From Alterinioella nitratireducens (GTDB lineage Bacteria; Pseudomonadota; Alphaproteobacteria; Rhodobacterales; Rhodobacteraceae), in contig NZ_JABJVX010000002.1 of the NCBI RefSeq assembly GCF_013155465.1, positions 430,001-494,000 of the forward strand: 64,000 nt of DNA. The letters run 5' to 3'. The notes beneath the pieces are model-generated. The model saw nothing but the letters and a program-made list of their open reading frames with translations. It searched no databases and had not been told where the DNA came from. This document shows positions 60,865-64,000 of the stretch, in pieces (position 1 is the first letter of the stretch; each line of letters starts with the position of its first letter). Position numbers and translations under genes: made by a program.

Positions 60865-61021
60865 CGCCCCGCCCAGCGCTTGCCCGCCGGTGGTCGCATA
60901 CAGCCAGGCGGAACAGATGCGCGTGGCCGCGGAGGTCGCCGCGCTGCCCGAGGGGGCGCTGATCCCGGGCTGGCTCGCCGATTACGCCGTCCTGCGCGAC
61001 CAGGCGCGGGCGTGCCGGTGA
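60773..61021 (+). CDS. outer-membrane spanin lipoprotein (Rz1-like), overlapping Rz
   Basis: An 82-residue protein from ATG at 60773, 92 bp inside the Rz-like gene in another frame. It has a signal peptide with lipobox LTAC (AAALAAATIFLTACAG, Cys about 25), then PPSACPPVV and a helical C-terminus (SQAEQMRVAAEVAALPEGAL). Small lipoproteins of this type pair with Rz to fuse inner and outer membranes during lysis. It is the last prophage gene in the window. Confidence 0.65.
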   Translation: MPSTARCWTPPAAALAAATIFLTACAGVISDAPPSACPPVVAYSQAEQMRVAAEVAALPEGALIPGWLADYAVLRDQARACR

Positions 61022-61047
61022 AACTCGGCAAAGTTGTGTGCCCGGTG

Positions 61048-64000
61048 TCAGCCTCTTCTTCGCCGTCGCGGCGTTGTCGCCGAGGACCGCTCACCGCTCG
61101 ATTTTCTCGCCTTCCCGATACAGGTCGGATAGCGAACGCAGCCGAGGAAGTTTCCATATCTGCCGCTGCGTTCGATCAGCCAGCCATCTTCGCATTCAGG
61201 GCACGTCGGGTAGGTAGCACCGCAGCCACAACGAACCTCCGACGATCCATGCGCGCAGCTTGGCAGAGCGGTTCCGCAGGATTGGCAGGCGGGCAAGATG
61301 TTTCCGCAATGCTGGACATGCTCGCAGCGATACCAGATGCGCCCATCCTTCCCGGTGACGCCCAGCAGCCGCCCGCCGCATTCCCCGCAATCGTGAGCCT
61401 CCGGCTCTGCACCGGGTGCCGCCACAATCCCATAGGCAGGGTCTTTCCGAAGCTCGGTCACGAAAGACGATGGCCGCGCATTAGAGGCAAGGATTGTCAG
61501 GGTTTGTCGGGCCCGGGTCATCGCAACATACATGACGCGCCGCTCCTCCGCGTTCTGGAAGGCCTCTTCCTCCGGCGACACCAGAGAGAGCAGGAGATCG
61601 TCGACGATCTCTGACGGGAACCCTGTACGCCCGCTGTCAGCGTTCAGCAGGATGACGTGGTCGGCCTCGAGACCCTTCGAGGCATGGATGGTCTTGAAGC
61701 TGAGCTTCAGACGTGGAAACCGCCGCCTCAGTTGCTGCATGCGTGGCTCGACGAAGCGGTAACGGCCGAGGAGCAGCAACGTGGCGGGCTTGTCCTCTGG
61801 CGCCACAGCGGCGGAGATGGCGGCCAGAACCTCCGTTAGTTTAGCCTCATCTTCGCCCTTGGACACCGTCACGATCCTGATGGCCGGTTCGGTCGCACTC
61901 CCGGCCGCGATGATCTGCTTCTGGATCTGGGCCGGGTTTCGCAGGACGAAGGTACGGGCTGCAAGAGCGATCTGGTCGACCGAACGAAAAGTGCGGCCCA
62001 GATCCACGGTCCTGTGCACGCCTGCCTCTCCATCGAAGCAGCCGCCGAACTCCCTCCCGAAATGCCGCATCAGATGGATGTCTGACCCGGCAAAGCGGAA
62101 GATCGACTGCCAGTCGTCGCCAACAGCAAAGAGCCGCACATCAGGATTCTGGGCCTTGAGCGCCTTGACCAGCCGAGCCCGACTTTGCGAGATGTCCTGG
62201 AACTCATCTACCAGGATGTGACGGAACGGGCTGACGTAGCGGCCGGTCTCGGCGTAGTGGGCGGCGCGCAGGATCATGTCCTCGAAGTCGATCCGGCCTT
62301 TCAAGCGCTTCTGGTATTCCTCGAAAACCGGCGCGAAGACGTCGAGGAACGCCCGGGCCCGCTCACCCAGCTTCATCCGGTCGGACTTGGTTTCACAATC
62401 CTGCAGGCTGTAGCCACCGCTCTTGAACTTGCGCAGGAAGGTTCCGAGCAGCTTCGAGAAGTCATCGACCTGCTTCAGCTCGACGATCCGGTCATAAATG
62501 GTTTCGGGTGAGCGAGGATTCGGGGTGACATGCGGCGCCAGCTTTGCGGCGAGGGCGGTCAGCAGGCGCCCCTCCTGCCGCTCATAGCTGTATGTCTCGA
62601 TCAGGGTGGTTTCATGGTCGGCGTGGACCTGCCGCTTCCATTCCATGCTAGCCAGGTACTCATCGCGGTCGACGAAAGGTGCCGTGATCAGCCGCTCGCT
62701 GCCATCGGCCATCTTCTGGCGCCGCACCCCGAAATGCTCGATGTAGATGCCGCTCTCGATCAGGCGGAAGTCCGGCTGGTAATCGCGCCTCCCGGTTTCC
62801 GCGATCCTGTGTTCGTAGACGGGCTCGTACTCGTAATCGATCCCGTTCTCATACAGCCAGTTGGCGATCTGCAGCTCTTCGTAGCTCTTGACCCTCTCGC
62901 CCTGCAGCGTCCGCAGGTCCTGCGATTCCATGTGGGTGTAGAATTCGTGCTTGGTCTTGAAGTCCCACTCGGTCTTCGATTCAACAAGGAAATGCGCGAA
63001 CCACTGGATGATCGCCTTCGAGACGTCTGAAAGGCGGTGGACGAGATCCTTCAGGATCTGCTTGATCAGGTTGGTGAAGGCCATATCATCGGTGGCGTGG
63101 TCGGCCAGAGCGGGCTTGGACCCCTCCACAACCCCGATGATGTCATAGGCTATCGCATGGAAGGTGCGCGCGACGATGGGTACCCCGGATCGGGCCTCGA
63201 CCCGTTCCGACATCTCCTCTGCCGCATTCTTTGCGAAGGCGAGGAGCAGGATCTCTTCCGGCTGACGGATGCCCGCTTTAACCAGATAGGCGGCCTTGGC
63301 GGTGATGACGCTGGTCTTTCCCGATCCCGCCCCCGCGAGAACGAGCGTCGCATCCTCATCGACGACCACCGAAAGGCGCTGTTCTGGCGTCAGCGGCTTG
63401 CTCTCGATCCTGTCGAAGAAATCCTTCCAGCGATCGAGTTCGGTGGCGACGAAGGCCGCGATGCCGTTCGCTCGCAACGTGCGCGGCTCAGCTACGAATT
63501 TGCGAACGGGCGCAATGCGTTCGACAGCCTCGGTGCCGATGGCTTCGGCATTCAGCTTCGACAGCAGTGAAGTATCCAGTGCACGGGCATCATCCAGCAG
63601 CGGCGCGACCTTACACGCGGCAGGGTAGCGGGACGGCGCCGTCAGCGACAAGACCTCGGCGAGAAACCTGTCCAAGCGCGCCGCTTCCTTGTCAAGGGCA
63701 GCTAGATTGAAGCGGACCCACGCTTCCTTGAGCGCTTCCGAGAATGCGCTGGACTCCCGATAGCCTGCCCCTTTTAGGATGACGTCCCCCTGGTCGCCGG
63801 CAGAGATGGTCAGTCTCGTTCCAAACACCCCCCTTCGAACCGAGGGAGGGCTCGATACCAACTCAAGGGACATTGATGCGATCCGTCCGCGCCGCGTTAC
63901 CTGCAGATGGTCGGCATCAAATTCGAGAGCCCTCGCGGATTTGCCGAATGGGTCAGCCAGAAATCCTAGAAGCGGGCGTCGCTGCAGTCGGGTCAATGAT
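61048..64000 (-). CDS. HelD/UvrD-like SF1 helicase with zinc ribbons, 5' end cut by the window
   Basis: At least 982 residues. SF1 motifs: Walker A AGAGSGKT, DEFQDIS (motif II), VGDDWQSIFRFAG (motif III), KTIHASKGLEADHVIL (motif V) and VAMTRARQTL (motif VI). An insertion between motifs Ia and II carries a PD-(D/E)XK-like DYQPDFRLIESGIYIEHFGV, as in HelD-family nuclease-helicases. The C-terminus has several cysteine clusters (CGECGG, CQSCG, CPECEDG and CVRYPTC) resembling topoisomerase zinc ribbons. The frame is still open at the right edge, so the TTG at 63996 may not be the true start. It converges on the phage lysis genes with a 26-bp gap. Confidence 0.82.
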   Translation of the reverse strand, partial: SLTRLQRRPLLGFLADPFGKSARALEFDADHLQVTRRGRIASMSLELVSSPPSVRRGVFGTRLTISAGDQGDVILKGAGYRESSAFSEALKEAWVRFNLAALDKEAARLDRFLAEVLSLTAPSRYPAACKVAPLLDDARALDTSLLSKLNAEAIGTEAVERIAPVRKFVAEPRTLRANGIAAFVATELDRWKDFFDRIESKPLTPEQRLSVVVDEDATLVLAGAGSGKTSVITAKAAYLVKAGIRQPEEILLLAFAKNAAEEMSERVEARSGVPIVARTFHAIAYDIIGVVEGSKPALADHATDDMAFTNLIKQILKDLVHRLSDVSKAIIQWFAHFLVESKTEWDFKTKHEFYTHMESQDLRTLQGERVKSYEELQIANWLYENGIDYEYEPVYEHRIAETGRRDYQPDFRLIESGIYIEHFGVRRQKMADGSERLITAPFVDRDEYLASMEWKRQVHADHETTLIETYSYERQEGRLLTALAAKLAPHVTPNPRSPETIYDRIVELKQVDDFSKLLGTFLRKFKSGGYSLQDCETKSDRMKLGERARAFLDVFAPVFEEYQKRLKGRIDFEDMILRAAHYAETGRYVSPFRHILVDEFQDISQSRARLVKALKAQNPDVRLFAVGDDWQSIFRFAGSDIHLMRHFGREFGGCFDGEAGVHRTVDLGRTFRSVDQIALAARTFVLRNPAQIQKQIIAAGSATEPAIRIVTVSKGEDEAKLTEVLAAISAAVAPEDKPATLLLLGRYRFVEPRMQQLRRRFPRLKLSFKTIHASKGLEADHVILLNADSGRTGFPSEIVDDLLLSLVSPEEEAFQNAEERRVMYVAMTRARQTLTILASNARPSSFVTELRKDPAYGIVAAPGAEPEAHDCGECGGRLLGVTGKDGRIWYRCEHVQHCGNILPACQSCGTALPSCAHGSSEVRCGCGATYPTCPECEDGWLIERSGRYGNFLGCVRYPTCIGKARKSSGERSSATTPRRRRRG

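Overview
Organism. The window is GC-rich alphaproteobacterial DNA, most likely from the Rhodobacterales (Rhodobacter/Paracoccus/Roseobacter group). This rests on the 23S-5S-tRNA-fMet order at the left end, the codon use, and a siphophage whose tail genes resemble those common in Rhodobacterales prophages and gene transfer agents. Layout 1-4412: the 3' part of a 23S rRNA gene, a 5S rRNA gene and its terminator, a GT87-type membrane mannosyltransferase gene, and an initiator tRNA-Met with its own promoter and terminator. Layout 4460-20927: a defence and DNA-processing island next to the tRNA gene. Minus-strand genes encode McrC, McrB (with an EVE reader domain), a UvrD-like SF1 helicase, a Rad50-like ATPase (YhaN type) and an Mre11-like nuclease (YhaO type). 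Divergent from them are an XRE repressor, an ImmA/IrrE metallopeptidase and two overlapping unknown genes; a lone unknown minus-strand gene follows. Layout 21430-35821: early and regulatory genes of a lambda-like prophage. These are an HTH protein, a Sak4-like recombinase, an SSB-like protein, an SF2 helicase, HNH and Cas4/RecB-like nucleases, a primase-helicase, an iteron-like repeat array, a RuvC-like resolvase, two DNA methyltransferases, a block of small minus-strand genes, and the small terminase subunit. Layout 35772-61021: packaging, head, tail and lysis genes. These are GpA terminase, gpW, portal, ClpP-like protease, D-like decoration protein, E-like capsid, head-tail joining, tail tube, a chaperone with a programmed -1 frameshift, tape measure, distal tail, a tail hub carrying a VWA domain, lectin-like fibre proteins, holin, M15 endolysin and an embedded Rz/Rz1 pair. 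Layout 61048-64000: a HelD-like helicase gene on the minus strand that runs into the window edge. Most interesting region. Between the last head-tail completion gene and the tail terminator sits a 3.2-kb, visibly lower-GC cargo operon (43671-46677), bounded by 16-bp imperfect direct repeats. Its four tightly coupled genes encode a small glycine-rich protein beginning Met-Gly-Ser, a fusion of a PfkB-like kinase and a nucleoside 2-deoxyribosyltransferase, a QueC-like ATP-dependent deazaguanine enzyme, and an HhH-GPD DNA glycosylase-like protein. None of the four has a role in virion assembly. QueC-like and glycosylase-like proteins are known accessories of type IV CBASS, and a QueC-like protein occurs in Qat defence, but the defining partners of those systems are absent here. 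I infer a prophage-borne nucleobase-modification system, probably antiviral, in which the small protein may be the substrate of the QueC-like enzyme. No integrase is seen in the window, so the borders of the island and of the prophage are unresolved.
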